Positions 1 to 10,389 are shown, counted from the stretch's first letter. The stretch: 64,000 bases of DNA from Aeromonas popoffii (GCF_000820025.1 NZ_CDBI01000047.1:143004-207003); one strand, 5' to 3'. Notes: generated by a model from the letters alone, not told the origin. Numbers and translations are program-made.

Positions 1-1695
1 CTGACCGCCCAGGTCGATGTCATCGCCAGCCACCCGACCTCCGAGCTGGTGCCCCATCTGCAGCAGACCTTGCGTTCCGGTGGCTTCGGGCTGGCTTACT
101 ACGGTTCGGAGGAGGGGGTGATGACCCGCAACGATCCCTCCCTCAACAAGGGTAACTATGACCCGCGCGAGCGGCCCTGGTATCAGGACGCGGTCAAGGC
201 GGGCAAGCTCATCATCACCGAACCCTATGTCAGCGTGACCATGCAGCAACTGGTGGTAACCCTGGCCGAGCCCGTGATGCAGCAGGGTCGGCTGGCTGGC
301 GTGGTCGGTGCCAACCTGGCGCTTGAACAGCTCATCAAGGATGTGCTGGCGATGCGGGTACAAGGGGATGGTTACGCCATGTTGCTGGACAAGAGCGGCC
401 TCATCGTCGCCCATCCGGACAAGGCGCTGGCGCTCAAGAAGAGCCAGGATCTGGCCCCTGAGCTGGATGCCAGCCGACTGGTGAGCATGAGCCAGCAGGG
501 CGGTCTGCAGCTGGTGCAGATCGGCGGACGCGATGCCCAGATGCTGGTGCTGCCCATTCCCAACACCGACTGGCTGCTGGCCATGGTGATGCATGAGGAT
601 GTGCTGATGGCGCCGCTGCAGAGCCTGCTGTGGGAGCTGTTACTCATCAGTGCCGGCCTGATCCTGGTATTTGGTCTGGTGCTGACCAGCACCTTCAACT
701 TCCTGTTCCAGGATCTGGGGCGGGTGGCCGGGGCGTTGCACGACATAGCTCACGGCGAGGGGGATCTCACGGTACACATCAACACTCGCAGCAAGGACGA
801 GGTGGGCCAGTTGGCCGAGAGCTTCAACCAGTTCGTGGCGCGGCTGCACGGTATCGTCAGTCGCCTGCGTGACGTGACCCTGGAGCTGACGGCCCAGTCC
901 CGCACCCAGGCGGCCGGTGCCCAGGCCCGCAGCCAGCGGGTGCGTCAGCAGCAGGACGAGATCGTGATGGTGGCGACCGCGGTGACCGAGATGGCCTCCG
1001 CCACTCAGGAGATCGCCGGTAACGCCGAGTTTGCCGCCACCACCGCCACCGATGCGGTCGCGCTGGCGGTCGCGGGTCAATCCCAGGTTGGCCAGAGTCA
1101 GCGCAGCATTACCGGCCTGGCAGATGAAGTGGCGGATGCCAGCCAGATCATCCACGAGCTGGATGCCCACGCCCAGAAGATCAGCGGTATTCTGGCAACC
1201 ATCAGCGGCATTGCCGAGCAGACAAACCTGCTGGCACTCAACGCCGCCATCGAGGCGGCCCGGGCCGGTGAGCAGGGGCGCGGCTTTGCGGTAGTTGCGG
1301 ACGAGGTGCGAGTGCTGTCGCGCCGCACTCATGATTCCACCGACGAGATCCAGCAGATGATCGAGACACTGCAGCAGACTACCCGTCGCGCCGTGGGTGG
1401 CATGGAGACCAGCCGTCAGCTGGCAGGCACCAGCGTGGAGGATGCAGAAGCCGCCAACCTGAGTCTTGGCCGGATCAACCAGGCCATAGGTTCCATCAGC
1501 GACATGGCGACCCAGATAGCGGCGGCGGCGGAGGAGCAGACCTCGGTCACCAGCGAGATCAGCCGCAATACCGAGAACATACGCCACGTTTCTCAGGAGT
1601 TGGCCGAGCAGGCGGGCGAAGAGGCCGCCCAGGCCGCCGAGCTCAAGTCGCTGACCGAGCGGCTGGAGCAGGAGATCGGCCGTTTCCGGCTCTGA
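1..1695 (+). CDS. Methyl-accepting chemotaxis protein, 5' end cut off by the window
   Basis: Inner-membrane chemoreceptor that signals through CheW/CheA to the flagellar motor. The frame is open from base 1, so the N-terminus lies outside. What is visible is the C-terminal part of a periplasmic sensor that looks dCache-like (motif [12 protein letters not shown], then a membrane-distal PAS-like repeat). A transmembrane helix follows at about bases 625-705, then a HAMP linker and the long coiled-coil signalling domain. The hairpin tip ([20 protein letters not shown], about 1216-1275) is the invariant kinase-contact region. The ligand cannot be read from sequence. The gene ends at a strong hairpin shared with the convergent lipocalin gene. 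Confidence 0.95.
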   Translation: MTAQVDVIASHPTSELVPHLQQTLRSGGFGLAYYGSEEGVMTRNDPSLNKGNYDPRERPWYQDAVKAGKLIITEPYVSVTMQQLVVTLAEPVMQQGRLAGVVGANLALEQLIKDVLAMRVQGDGYAMLLDKSGLIVAHPDKALALKKSQDLAPELDASRLVSMSQQGGLQLVQIGGRDAQMLVLPIPNTDWLLAMVMHEDVLMAPLQSLLWELLLISAGLILVFGLVLTSTFNFLFQDLGRVAGALHDIAHGEGDLTVHINTRSKDEVGQLAESFNQFVARLHGIVSRLRDVTLELTAQSRTQAAGAQARSQRVRQQQDEIVMVATAVTEMASATQEIAGNAEFAATTATDAVALAVAGQSQVGQSQRSITGLADEVADASQIIHELDAHAQKISGILATISGIAEQTNLLALNAAIEAARAGEQGRGFAVVADEVRVLSRRTHDSTDEIQQMIETLQQTTRRAVGGMETSRQLAGTSVEDAEAANLSLGRINQAIGSISDMATQIAAAAEEQTSVTSEISRNTENIRHVSQELAEQAGEEAAQAAELKSLTERLEQEIGRFRL

Positions 1696-1718
1696 TCATC
1701 CCGCCACTCCAGCAACAG

Positions 1719-1744
1719 AAAGGGCAGCCCGCGGGCTGCCCTTT
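1719..1744. terminator. Bidirectional hairpin terminator
   Basis: A perfect 12-bp inverted repeat (AAAGGGCAGCCC / GGGCTGCCCTTT, 2-base spacer) sits between the convergent chemoreceptor and lipocalin genes. The A/T ends give a short U-run in both directions. Confidence 0.75.
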
Positions 1745-1758
1745 GCTATTTCTGGCGC

Positions 1759-2271
1759 TTATCCCGGCTGTTTGACCCAAATCAGCTGGTCGGTGGCAAA
1801 GCCCAGCGCTTGGGCCTTGGCTACCAGCGCATCCACCTTCGCCTTGGGCGGATTAGGGGAGCGGGAGAGGATCCAGAGATAGTCGTGGTTGTAGCTGGTC
1901 ACCAGCGAGAGCTGGTAGTCGGGGTCGAGATCGATGACGTTGTAGCCGCCGTAGAAGGGGCCGAAGAAACTCACCTTGAGCCGTGCCTCGTCCGGGCTGC
2001 CCACGAAGTAAGCCTTGCCCTCGGCTTCACGCCAGCTGCCATCACTCTGCTTGCCGCGGTTGAGCACCTTGACGCCGCCATCGTCGCGCAGGCTGTAGGT
2101 GGCGCTCACCTGCTCCAGCCCCCGCTCGAAGCTGTGGTCGAGGCGGGCAATTTCGTACCAGGTGCCGAGATAGCGATCGAGCTGGAAGCCGGTGACGGGG
2201 CGGGTGCCGTCGGCAATCCCGGTACAGGCCGTCAGTAGCCAAGCGGTGAACAGGCAAAGCAGTGAACGCAT
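1759..2271 (-). CDS. blc: Outer-membrane lipoprotein Blc (bacterial lipocalin)
   Basis: A 170-residue lipocalin-family lipoprotein, thought to bind fatty acids or lysophospholipids at the outer membrane. The start at 2271 gives a short signal peptide ending in the lipobox LTAC, with the acylated Cys at residue 16. The GTWYEIARLDHSFERGL segment is the lipocalin GxW motif, followed by the alternating beta-strand pattern of an eight-stranded barrel; the C-terminal region has the conserved Y-LWILSRSP strand. The frame continues upstream through the AraC gene region, but the signal peptide fixes this start. It lies 17 bases after the AraC-type gene on the same strand, so the two may be co-transcribed. 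Confidence 0.9.
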   Translation of the reverse strand: MRSLLCLFTAWLLTACTGIADGTRPVTGFQLDRYLGTWYEIARLDHSFERGLEQVSATYSLRDDGGVKVLNRGKQSDGSWREAEGKAYFVGSPDEARLKVSFFGPFYGGYNVIDLDPDYQLSLVTSYNHDYLWILSRSPNPPKAKVDALVAKAQALGFATDQLIWVKQPG

Positions 2272-2288
2272 AGGTAATCCCTCTCTTG

Positions 2289-3191
2289 TTATCCCTCGAT
2301 GATGCGCAGCTGGCCATCCCGGAAGCGGGAGGCCTGATCCGTCGGCGTGCTGCCGAAGAAGCGCTTGTACTCCCGGCTGAACTGGGAGTTGCTTTCGTAA
2401 CCGACTCTGGCCGCCGCGGTGCCCGCCTTGATGCCGTCGTGCAGCATCATGATGCGCGCCTTGTGCAGGCGAAACGACTTGATGTACTGCAACGGCGAGG
2501 TAGCGGTGACCGCCTTGAAGTGGTGGTGAAAGGCGGAGACGCTCATGTTCACCTCTCGCGCCAGCTCCTCCATGGTGAGGTTGTCGGCATAACGCGACTC
2601 TATCATACGCAGCACCCGGGCGATCTGGCCCACATGGTTGTGGCGATTGGCGAGCGCCTGCAAGGCGGGGCCGCCCCCCTCGGTGAGGGCGTGGAACAGC
2701 ATCTCGCGCACCGTCTGCGGTCCCAGCACCTTGGCGTGCAGCGGGTTGTCCATCAAGTCGATCAGCCGCTCGGCGGCGCAGAACATTGCCTCCGACAGGG
2801 GCACCGAGTGGATGCCGCTCTTCTGCGGTGCCGCAGCGGGTAGGGCGTCTCCCAGCTCCAGCAACAGCGCTTGCAGGGTGACCATGTTGATCTCGATGGT
2901 AAAACCGATAAGCGGCTGCTCGGGGGAGGCGAAGCACTCGCACTCGCAGGGCAGCGGCAAGGTCATCAGCAGGTAGTGGTTGGGGTCGTAGCGAAACACC
3001 TGATCCGCCAGATAACCCACCTTGTGCCCCTGCAGGATCACTATCATCCGTGGCTGATAGAGCACCGGGGTGCGGCCGTGGTACTCGGTGGTATAGATGA
3101 AATTCACCTGCTCCACCGGGGAGGGGGTGATGCCGGGGGCAGTGACGTGGCGAGTCACTCTGGCAGCGAGGTCGCTGTAACGGTTTTGCAT
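2289..3191 (-). CDS. yqhC: AraC-family transcriptional regulator, YqhC-like
   Basis: A DNA-binding activator of 300 residues. The N-terminal half matches the AraC_N cupin-type domain (VLYQPRMIVILQGHKVGYL region). The C-terminal third carries the two helix-turn-helix motifs of the AraC family (MEELAREVNMSVSAFHHHFK and AARVGYESNSQFSREYKRFFG). The ATG at 3191 is preferred over one at 3245 because family members begin close to this point. It is divergent from yqhD across 157 bases, the arrangement of E. coli yqhC/yqhD, where YqhC activates yqhD in response to reactive aldehydes. The same control is inferred here from context. Confidence 0.85.
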   Translation of the reverse strand: MQNRYSDLAARVTRHVTAPGITPSPVEQVNFIYTTEYHGRTPVLYQPRMIVILQGHKVGYLADQVFRYDPNHYLLMTLPLPCECECFASPEQPLIGFTIEINMVTLQALLLELGDALPAAAPQKSGIHSVPLSEAMFCAAERLIDLMDNPLHAKVLGPQTVREMLFHALTEGGGPALQALANRHNHVGQIARVLRMIESRYADNLTMEELAREVNMSVSAFHHHFKAVTATSPLQYIKSFRLHKARIMMLHDGIKAGTAAARVGYESNSQFSREYKRFFGSTPTDQASRFRDGQLRIIEG

Positions 3192-3348
3192 GGGCGCTCT
3201 TTGATTCAATAGTTCCGTTTTTGGCTGCTTTGTAGAAATAGGCAAGAATCAAGCAGGATGTTGCCTTGATGGTAGAGGGGTTCTGGAGAAAAATGCAATC
3301 ACGATTTCGCGGCCTGGCCGCCCTGACTATCAGAAGAAGGCAATGTCG

Positions 3349-4512
3349 ATGAACAATTTTACTCTGCATACCCCGACCAAGATCCTGTTCGGCAAGGGCC
3401 AGGTTGCCCAGCTTCGTGAACAGCTCCCCAGCGACGCCCGCATCCTGATCACCTATGGCGGTGGCAGCGTGGTGCGCACTGGCCTGCTGGAGCAGATCCG
3501 CAGCGAGCTGGCTGGCATGACCCTGTTCGAGTTCGGTGGTATCGAGCCCAACCCCACCTATGAAACCCTGATGGGAGCGGTGGCGCTGGCCCGTGCCGAG
3601 CGGATCGACTTTCTGCTCGCCGTCGGCGGCGGCTCCGTGCTGGATGGCACCAAGTTCATTGCCGCCGCTACCCATTATGATGAGGCCAGAGATCCCTGGC
3701 ACATACTCGAGACCGTCGGCAGCGAAGTGCGTTCCGCCATTGCGCTGGGTTCAGTGCTGACTCTGCCCGCCACCGGCTCAGAGATGAACATGGGCGCCGT
3801 GGTGACCCGTCGTAGCACGGGTGACAAGGTGCACTTCTTCTCGCCGTTCGTGATGCCGCGCTTCGCCGTGCTCGATCCCGTGCTCACCTACACCCTGCCC
3901 GAGCGTCAGGTGGCGAACGGGGTGGTGGATGCCTTCGTCCATATCGTGGAGCAATACCTCACTTATCCGGTCAATGCCAAGGTGCAGGATCGCTTCGCCG
4001 AAGGCTTGCTGCTGACCCTGATCGAAGAGGGCCCGAAGGCGCTGGCCGATCCGCACAACTACGAGGTGCGCGCCAACATCATGTGGAGCGCCACCATGGC
4101 GCTGAACGGCCTGATCGGTGCCGGTGTGCCGCAGGATTGGGCCACTCATATGCTGGGTCACGAGCTGACCGCCCTGCACGGTCTCGACCATGCCCAGACC
4201 CTGGCCGTCGTGCTGCCTGCCCTGCTGCAGGCCAAACGCCAGCAGAAGCACGCCAAGCTGCTGCAATACGCCGAACGGGTATGGGATCTGCGCAGTGGCA
4301 GCGAAGCGGAGCGTATCGACGATGCCATCGCCGCCACCCGCGACTTCTTCGAGCGGATGGGGGTCAAGACCCGACTGCGCGACTACGGCCTGAACGATCT
4401 GGGCATCGACACCCTGATTGGCAAGCTGGGGGAGCACGGCATGACTGCCATCGGTGAGCACGGCGACATCGACTTGGTGCAGAGCCAACATATTTATGAA
4501 GCGGCCTGGTAA
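3349..4512 (+). CDS. yqhD: NADPH-dependent aldehyde reductase / iron-type alcohol dehydrogenase YqhD
   Basis: Reduces short-chain and lipid-peroxidation aldehydes to alcohols with NADPH, in the cytoplasm. At 387 residues it has the same length as remembered E. coli YqhD and matches along its whole length. The GGGS motif (AVGGGSVLDGTKFIAAA) binds the nucleotide. The C-terminal HMLGHELTALHGLDHAQ stretch holds the His ligands of the active-site metal. An ATG six bases upstream (3343) is possible, but AGAAGG at 3335-3340 is spaced correctly (8 bases) for 3349 and too close for 3343. The gene is monocistronic, ending at a hairpin terminator. Confidence 0.95.
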   Translation: MNNFTLHTPTKILFGKGQVAQLREQLPSDARILITYGGGSVVRTGLLEQIRSELAGMTLFEFGGIEPNPTYETLMGAVALARAERIDFLLAVGGGSVLDGTKFIAAATHYDEARDPWHILETVGSEVRSAIALGSVLTLPATGSEMNMGAVVTRRSTGDKVHFFSPFVMPRFAVLDPVLTYTLPERQVANGVVDAFVHIVEQYLTYPVNAKVQDRFAEGLLLTLIEEGPKALADPHNYEVRANIMWSATMALNGLIGAGVPQDWATHMLGHELTALHGLDHAQTLAVVLPALLQAKRQQKHAKLLQYAERVWDLRSGSEAERIDDAIAATRDFFERMGVKTRLRDYGLNDLGIDTLIGKLGEHGMTAIGEHGDIDLVQSQHIYEAAW

Positions 4513-4555
4513 GGGCTCCCAATCGGCGCCACTCGGGCGAAGCGATTAAATTGTC

Positions 4556-4598
4556 GGGGCCGTCCTCCGCCATCTGGCGGCGGGGCGGCCCCGTTTTT
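4556..4598 (+). terminator. Rho-independent terminator of yqhD
   Basis: A GC-rich stem (outer arms GGGGCCG / CGGCCCC, inner arms CCGCC / GGCGG) is followed by GTTTTT, 43 bases after the yqhD stop. Confidence 0.85.
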
Positions 4599-5017
4599 GT
4601 TGGGAAAATGTTACTTTCCGCGTTTCGCTGCGAGAAGTGAGACGAAAGCGGATTTCGTAAGAACAAAAAACGCTAAGATAGAGGGCCGGTAAAACATTTT
4701 TTTGACTGGTTGGATCACTTTATTCAGCCGTTTTTACTGGTATAAGCCTCTAATTTGGTTTGTTTTTTTTAATTGTAGCCAGGGATGGGCTGAATTCTGT
4801 ACGAGTGCCGTCGGGACTGCGGTTGTAATAAAACTCCAAAATTTGATACTAATCACCTTCGCGCCTGAAAAGCGGGGGCCTGACCATGACAGGAGGTTGA
4901 GGTAAAGCCTACTGATTTTCATAACAAAGAGCCCTGGACCTGCACTTTGGTCATGTCTTGTTTCGTCAGAAATGCGACACTGGGCAGCGATTGTTTATTA
5001 ACCATCAGGGAATAGTC
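4599..5017 (+). promoter_or_regulatory. AT-rich upstream region and long leader of pntAB
   Basis: No credible gene was found in about 420 bases. The stretch 4600-4860 is clearly more AT-rich than its neighbours, with runs such as TTTTTTTTAATTG, as expected for a promoter or a nucleoid-protein target. One -35/-10-like pair (TTGTAA, 18-base gap, TACTAA near 4820-4850) is possible but unproven. A 67-codon frame at 4702-4905 has no ribosome binding site or recognisable content and is not called. Confidence 0.4.
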
Positions 5018-6544
5018 ATGCAGATTGGAATACCGAGAGAGAGTCTCGCCGGTGAGACCCGGGTCGCAGCGACCCCGGCTACCGTCGAGCAGCTGAAAAA
5101 GCTCGGCTTCGAGGTCGCCATCGAGGCCGGTGCTGGCCAGTTGGCCAGCTTCGATGATGCCGCCTTCGAGGCTGCCGGTGCCAGCGTGGTGCCGAGCGTC
5201 TGGCAAGCCGACCTTATCTTCAAGGTCAATGCGCCGACCGATGCCGAGATCGCACAAATTAAAGATGGCGCCACTCTGGTGAGCTTCATCTGGCCTGCCC
5301 AGAACCCTGAGCTGGTCAAGAAGCTGTCCGAACGCAACATCAATGTGATGGCGATGGACATGGTGCCGCGGATCTCCCGTGCCCAGTCCCTCGATGCCCT
5401 CTCCTCCATGGCCAACATCGGTGGCTATCGCGCCGTGGTTGAAGCTGCGCACCAGTTCGGTCGCTTCTTCACCGGTCAAATCACCGCAGCCGGTAAAGTG
5501 CCGCCTGCCAAGGTGCTGGTGATCGGTGCCGGTGTGGCCGGTCTGGCCGCCATTGGTACTGCCGGTTCCCTCGGCGCCATCGTGCGGGCGTTCGACACCC
5601 GTCTGGAAGTGGCCGAGCAGATCGAATCCATGGGGGGGGAATTCCTCAAGCTGGACTTCGGTGGCGAAGACGGCGCATCCAGCGATGGTTATGCCAAGGT
5701 GATGTCCGATGAGTTCATCGCGGCCGAGATGGCGCTGTTTGCCCAGCAAGCCAAAGAGGTAGACATCATCATCACTACCGCCCTGATCCCTGGTCGTCCG
5801 GCTCCGAAGCTTATCACCAAGGAGATGGTCGACAGCATGAAGCCGGGTTCCGTCATCGTGGACTTGGCTGCCGCAACCGGTGGCAACTGTGAATACACCA
5901 AGCCGACCGAGTTGTTCGTCACCCCCAACGGCGTCAAGGTGATCGGTTATACCGATCTGCCGGGTCGTCTGCCTGCCCAATCCTCCCAGCTTTACGGTAC
6001 CAACCTGGTCAACCTGATGAAGCTGATGTGCAAGGAGAAGGACGGCCAGGTTGCCATCGACTTCGACGACGTGGTTCAGCGCAACATGACGGTGATCCAG
6101 GCCGGTGAAGTGACCTTCCCGCCGCCCGCCATCGCCGTCTCCGCCGCGCCGCAGAAGCCCGCAGCTGCCAAACCGGCCGCGAAGAAAGAAGAGGCCAAGC
6201 CCTCCAACAAGAAGTTCGTGTTTGGCGCCCTCGGTATCGCGGCTTTTGGCTGGATCGCCTCCGTGGCACCGGCCGCCTTCCTCTCCCACCTCACCGTGTT
6301 CATCCTGGCCTGTGTGGTCGGTTACTACGTGGTGTGGAATGTCTCCCACTCCCTGCATACGCCGCTGATGTCGGTCACCAATGCCATCTCCGGCATTATC
6401 GTGGTCGGTGCCCTGTTGCAAATTGGTCAGGGGTCTACGCTCGTCACTGCGCTCTCGTTTGTCGCCGTGCTGATTGCCAGTATCAACATCTTTGGTGGCT
6501 TCACCGTCACCCAGCGCATGCTGAAGATGTTCCGTAAGGATTAA
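5018..6544 (+). CDS. pntA: NAD(P) transhydrogenase subunit alpha
   Basis: The PntAB complex transfers hydride between NADH and NADP+ coupled to inward proton movement across the inner membrane. The 508 residues hold the N-terminal NAD(H)-binding domain I (alanine-dehydrogenase-like; [20 protein letters not shown] is its Rossmann glycine loop). An Ala/Lys-rich linker ([14 protein letters not shown]) follows, then four C-terminal membrane helices. The start at 5018 gives MQIGIPRE, as in E. coli, with AGGGA seven bases upstream. The gene lies 11 bases before pntB in an evident two-gene operon. Confidence 0.97.
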   Translation: MQIGIPRESLAGETRVAATPATVEQLKKLGFEVAIEAGAGQLASFDDAAFEAAGASVVPSVWQADLIFKVNAPTDAEIAQIKDGATLVSFIWPAQNPELVKKLSERNINVMAMDMVPRISRAQSLDALSSMANIGGYRAVVEAAHQFGRFFTGQITAAGKVPPAKVLVIGAGVAGLAAIGTAGSLGAIVRAFDTRLEVAEQIESMGGEFLKLDFGGEDGASSDGYAKVMSDEFIAAEMALFAQQAKEVDIIITTALIPGRPAPKLITKEMVDSMKPGSVIVDLAAATGGNCEYTKPTELFVTPNGVKVIGYTDLPGRLPAQSSQLYGTNLVNLMKLMCKEKDGQVAIDFDDVVQRNMTVIQAGEVTFPPPAIAVSAAPQKPAAAKPAAKKEEAKPSNKKFVFGALGIAAFGWIASVAPAAFLSHLTVFILACVVGYYVVWNVSHSLHTPLMSVTNAISGIIVVGALLQIGQGSTLVTALSFVAVLIASINIFGGFTVTQRMLKMFRKD

Positions 6545-6555
6545 GGGGGTTTAAC

Positions 6556-8040
6556 GTGTCTCAAGGACTGGTAACAGCATCCTATATCGTTGCCGCCGTG
6601 CTCTTCATCCTCAGTCTCGCGGGACTGTCGAAGCAAGAAACGGCCAAGCATGGCAACTTGTTCGGTATCGCGGGTATGGCTATCGCCCTGCTCGCCACCG
6701 TCTTCAACCCGGAAACCAGTGGTGTGCACTGGATCATCCTGGCCATGGTCATCGGTGGTGCCATCGGTGTGCGGCTGGCACTCAAGGTCGAGATGACCGA
6801 GATGCCCGAGCTGGTCGCCGTGCTGCACAGCTTCGTGGGTATGGCGGCCGTGTTGGTGGGCCTCAACAGCTTCATCGATCTGCACCCCTCTGCTCCCGCC
6901 GAGGTGGTGGTTTCCGTTGGTTCCAATCTGGATGCGACTCTGGCTGCGGCCCGGGCGGCGTTCGAACAGGCGGCCAGTGTCGCTCAGGTCGAGCACCTCT
7001 CCGGCGCCATGCTGAACATCCACCTGGTCGAGATCTTCCTGGGCGTCTTCATCGGTGCCGTGACCTTCACCGGTTCCGTGGTTGCCTTCGGCAAGCTGCG
7101 TGGTCTCATCTCCTCCAAGCCGCTGATGCTGCCCCATCGTCACAAGCTGAACCTGCTGGCAGTGGTGGCCTCGCTGGTATTGATGATCTTCTTCGTCAAC
7201 GCCGGTGGCTCCACCTTCGCCCTGCTGGTGATGACCCTGATCGCCTTCGCCTTTGGCTGGCATCTGGTTGCCTCCATCGGCGGTGCCGATATGCCGGTGG
7301 TGGTCTCCATGCTCAACTCCTACTCGGGTTGGGCAGCGGCGGCGGCGGGCTTCATGCTCTCCAATGACCTGCTGATCGTGGTGGGTGCGCTGGTAGGTTC
7401 CTCCGGTGCCATCCTCTCTTACATCATGTGTAAGGCGATGAACCGCTCCTTCATCTCCGTCATCGCCGGTGGCTTCGGCTCCGATGGTGTGGCCTCCACG
7501 GCTGATCAGGAGATGGGCGAATACCGCGAAACCAACGCCGAGGAAGTGGCTGACCTGCTGAAGAATGCCAGCACTGTCATCATCACCCCGGGCTACGGCA
7601 TGGCGGTGGCACAGGCCCAGTACCCGGTGGCCGAGATCACCCAGAAGCTGCGTGATCGCGGCGTCAAGGTGCGCTTCGGTATCCATCCGGTTGCCGGTCG
7701 TCTGCCAGGCCACATGAACGTGCTGCTGGCGGAAGCGAAAGTCCCTTACGATATCGTGCTGGAAATGGACGAGATCAACGACGACTTCAACGATACCGAT
7801 GTGGTATTGGTGATCGGTGCCAACGACACCGTCAACCCGGCCGCCATGGAAGATCCGGGCAGCCCCATCGCCGGCATGCCGGTGCTGGAAGTGTGGAAGG
7901 CGCAGAACGTCATCGGCTTCAAGCGTTCCATGAACACTGGCTATGCCGGTGTCCAGAACCCGCTGTTCTTCAAAGAGAATACCCAGATGCTGTTTGGCGA
8001 TGCCAAGGCCAGCGTCGAGGCGATCCTGAAAGCGCTGTAA
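6556..8040 (+). CDS. pntB: NAD(P) transhydrogenase subunit beta
   Basis: Carries most of the proton channel helices and the C-terminal NADP(H)-binding domain III ([20 protein letters not shown] and [10 protein letters not shown] motifs). The start codon is GTG. At 494 residues it is about 32 longer than remembered E. coli PntB (462). The extra length is one Ala-rich insertion at roughly residues 113-148, in the loop before the [19 protein letters not shown] helix. Otherwise the match is very close. It is co-transcribed with pntA and ends at a hairpin terminator. Confidence 0.97.
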   Translation: MSQGLVTASYIVAAVLFILSLAGLSKQETAKHGNLFGIAGMAIALLATVFNPETSGVHWIILAMVIGGAIGVRLALKVEMTEMPELVAVLHSFVGMAAVLVGLNSFIDLHPSAPAEVVVSVGSNLDATLAAARAAFEQAASVAQVEHLSGAMLNIHLVEIFLGVFIGAVTFTGSVVAFGKLRGLISSKPLMLPHRHKLNLLAVVASLVLMIFFVNAGGSTFALLVMTLIAFAFGWHLVASIGGADMPVVVSMLNSYSGWAAAAAGFMLSNDLLIVVGALVGSSGAILSYIMCKAMNRSFISVIAGGFGSDGVASTADQEMGEYRETNAEEVADLLKNASTVIITPGYGMAVAQAQYPVAEITQKLRDRGVKVRFGIHPVAGRLPGHMNVLLAEAKVPYDIVLEMDEINDDFNDTDVVLVIGANDTVNPAAMEDPGSPIAGMPVLEVWKAQNVIGFKRSMNTGYAGVQNPLFFKENTQMLFGDAKASVEAILKAL

Positions 8041-8061
8041 GCGTTTGTCAGGTATGAAACG

Positions 8062-8085
8062 AGGAGGCTTCGGCCTCCTTTTTTC
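8062..8085 (+). terminator. Terminator of pntAB
   Basis: The stem AGGAGGC / GCCTCCT with a TTCG tetraloop is followed by six Ts, 21 bases after the pntB stop. Confidence 0.9.
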
Positions 8086-8372
8086 ATACTTACTTTTTGG
8101 TTTACCCTCAGCTACTGCATGGATGGAGATCCCTCGCCCTCAAGGCCTTCAAGCAGGCTCCCGAGTACCAGGCCTGTTGACCCGTTACGGGCTCTGCACA
8201 GGGGCGTTCAGGTTCCGTGTGGTGAGCTAGGTGACCCATTCAGACCTGCCGTTGCATGCCCGTTCACAAACGGTGGCACTTTGCTGCCAGTTGGGCATAA
8301 TGCCTGCGAACAAGCGATACGGCTCAACTTTATTTGAGTCCAATGGCTTTAGTGTTACCCCAAGTTGACCGG
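8086..8372 (+). promoter_or_regulatory. Upstream region of the YheO-type regulator
   Basis: About 290 bases without a credible gene. It contains a small inverted repeat (CCGTT-CACA-AACGG near 8263-8276) that could be an operator, and AT-richer sequence near 8298-8340 where a promoter would fit. No motif is strong enough to name. Confidence 0.35.
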
Positions 8373-9050
8373 ATGACTCCTATGATGCAGGCCACTCCAT
8401 TACGCCAAGCCCGTGTGCTGACCGATGAAGAGCACCACCTGATCGCCAGCTTCGAACCTGCCGTGGAGGCGCTCTCTGCCCTGTTTGGCCCGGGTTGTGA
8501 AGTGGTGCTGCATGCCTTCGACAGCCTGCATGCCTCCGTCATCAAGATCGCCAACGGCCATCTCACCGGGCGGGAGGAGGGGGCAGCTGTTACCGACGTC
8601 GCCTTCAACAAGCTGCACAGTGCGGCGGGCAGTCAGTGGAGCAGTTACTTCTCCCGTACTCGTGGAGGGGCGCTGCTCAAGTCCTCCTCCATTACCATCA
8701 GCAACAGAGAGGGCAAACCCATCGGCATGCTGTGCGTGAACTTCAGCCTGGAGACGCCGCTCGGCGCCCTGCTCGATACGTTCTCGCTGCCTGCCGCGCC
8801 GGCGCCGCTCAACAACGAGACCTTCGCCAGTTCGGTGGACGATCTGGTGGCCCAGGTGATCGACAAGGTGGAACAGGATGCCAGCCTCGGCAGCAGCGTG
8901 CGCAACAAGGTGATCGTGCACCGGCTCTACGACATGGGCATCTTCGAGATCAAGGATGCCGCCCAGCTGGTGGCCGAGATGCTCGGCATCTCCCGTCATA
9001 CCGTCTATCTGCATATCCGCAACCGCAAGGCGGATCTGACCGAACAATAA
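8373..9050 (+). CDS. YheO-type PAS/HTH transcriptional regulator, likely regulator of the cysteine cluster
   Basis: A cytoplasmic regulator of the YheO/DauR family: an N-terminal YheO-like PAS domain (CEVVLHAFDSLHASVIKIAN is the hallmark) and a C-terminal HTH (AAQLVAEMLGISRHTVYLHI). It is a clear paralogue of the gene at 56420. Several ATGs (8343, 8373, 8382, 8385) could serve as start; none has a strong Shine-Dalgarno, so the N-terminus is uncertain by about 14 residues. It is on the same strand and immediately upstream of cyuA and tcyP, which suggests it senses cysteine or a product and controls them. That role is inferred. Confidence 0.85.
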   Translation: MTPMMQATPLRQARVLTDEEHHLIASFEPAVEALSALFGPGCEVVLHAFDSLHASVIKIANGHLTGREEGAAVTDVAFNKLHSAAGSQWSSYFSRTRGGALLKSSSITISNREGKPIGMLCVNFSLETPLGALLDTFSLPAAPAPLNNETFASSVDDLVAQVIDKVEQDASLGSSVRNKVIVHRLYDMGIFEIKDAAQLVAEMLGISRHTVYLHIRNRKADLTEQ

Positions 9051-9090
9051 GAACCCGCCCGTGGGCGACATGAACATGAGAAACATCGCA

Positions 9091-10383
9091 ATGAAAGCAC
9101 AATGGACCGACTTTATTACCCTGCTCAAGCGTGAAGTGGTGCCGGCCCTGGGCTGTACCGAACCCATGTCGGTGGCGCTGGCGGCGGCCAACTGCCGCAA
9201 GCTGCTGGGGCAGGATCCGACCCGTGTCAGCGTCTGGGTCAGTGGCAACCTGTTCAAGAATGGCATGGGGGTCGGCGTTCCCGGCACTGGCATGATAGGG
9301 CTGCCGGTGGCGGCGGCGGTCGGTTTCACAGGGGGCAACCCGGATGCGGGGCTGGAAGTGCTCAATACCCTGACCCCGGCCCAGGTGGCGGCCGCCAAGG
9401 CGCTGCTGCCCATCATCAAGGTGGACGTGAAGGATGTACCTGACGTGCTCTACGCCGAGGTGCTGGCGGAGGTGGAGGGCCACAGTGCCCGTGTGGTGAT
9501 CTGTACCGACCACACTCGCATCGTCTTGATGGAGCTGGATGGCGAGGTGCTGATGGAGCAGGCCAGTGCCCCTGGCGTGCAGATCCAGCCCGCCAAATCC
9601 GGCAAGCCCGCCATGACGCTACGGGAGATAGTGGCGTTTGCGCTGGAGGTGCCGCTGGCGGAGATCGACTTCATTGGTGCCGCGGCCACCATGAATCAGG
9701 CGCTGGCGGATGAAGGGCTGCAGGGCTATGGCCTGCAGATTGGCAAGATCCTGACCGAGCAGGTGGAGCGCAAGCTGCTCTCCGACGATCTGATGACGCT
9801 GGCCATGCGGCTCTCGTCCGCCGCCTCCGATGCGCGCATGGACGGCGCCATGCTGCCCGCCATGTCCAACTCCGGCTCCGGTAATCAGGGCATAGCTGCC
9901 ACCATGCCGGTGGTCGCCGCTGCCCGCTTCCTCAAGGCGAGCGACGAGCAGCTGACCCGGGCGCTGGTGATGAGCCATCTGGTGGCCATCTACATCAAGA
10001 CCCATCAGAACAAGCTGTCGGCCCTCTGTGCCGCGAGCACCGCCGCCATGGGGTCGGGGGCAGCCATCACCTGGCTGCTGGGTGGCCAGTTTGAGCAAAT
10101 TAGTCACTGTATCAACAACATGATCGGTGACGTTTCCGGTATCATTTGCGATGGGGCGGGCAGTGCCTGTTCCATGAAGGTCTCTACCTCCACTTCGGCG
10201 GCGGTCAAATCGTCGCTGATGGCCATCAACAATCTGCACGTGCCCCAGAGCGAAGGCATCGTTTCCGACGACGTGGACGAGACTATCGCCAACCTGGGCC
10301 GCCTCTCCAAACTGGGGATGCTGGATACGGATATCGAGATCATCAACATCATGCGGGCCAAGCAACAGGGCAAAGCCCAGTGA
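9091..10383 (+). CDS. cyuA: L-cysteine desulfidase (CyuA / UPF0597 family)
   Basis: Cleaves L-cysteine to pyruvate, ammonia and hydrogen sulfide with an iron-sulfur cluster, in the cytoplasm. The 430-residue product matches E. coli CyuA (YhaM) along its length. The conserved cysteines are visible: PALGCTEP near the N-terminus, and the GDVSGIICDGAGSACSMK segment near residue 350. The ATG at 9091 was chosen because GAGA lies upstream and the length fits the family; 9070 and 9076 are also possible. It follows the YheO-type regulator directly and precedes a cystine transporter, forming an uptake-and-degradation unit. Confidence 0.93.
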   Translation: MKAQWTDFITLLKREVVPALGCTEPMSVALAAANCRKLLGQDPTRVSVWVSGNLFKNGMGVGVPGTGMIGLPVAAAVGFTGGNPDAGLEVLNTLTPAQVAAAKALLPIIKVDVKDVPDVLYAEVLAEVEGHSARVVICTDHTRIVLMELDGEVLMEQASAPGVQIQPAKSGKPAMTLREIVAFALEVPLAEIDFIGAAATMNQALADEGLQGYGLQIGKILTEQVERKLLSDDLMTLAMRLSSAASDARMDGAMLPAMSNSGSGNQGIAATMPVVAAARFLKASDEQLTRALVMSHLVAIYIKTHQNKLSALCAASTAAMGSGAAITWLLGGQFEQISHCINNMIGDVSGIICDGAGSACSMKVSTSTSAAVKSSLMAINNLHVPQSEGIVSDDVDETIANLGRLSKLGMLDTDIEIINIMRAKQQGKAQ

Positions 10384-10389
10384 TGCAAG

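Noticed and set aside
1759..3702. 647-codon minus-strand frame covering the lipocalin and the AraC region
   Set aside because: Only its last 170 codons are real (Blc). The upstream part is out of frame with the AraC gene and lacks any start context.
4495..4550. Possible repeated 3' end after yqhD (GAAGCG ... TAA twice)
   Set aside because: Six-base match only; within chance expectation.
4702..4905. 67-codon frame in the pntA leader
   Set aside because: No ribosome binding site, odd composition, AT-rich non-coding look.
4919..6421. 500-codon frame antisense to pntA
   Set aside because: Overlaps a fully supported gene; His/Gly-rich shadow composition.
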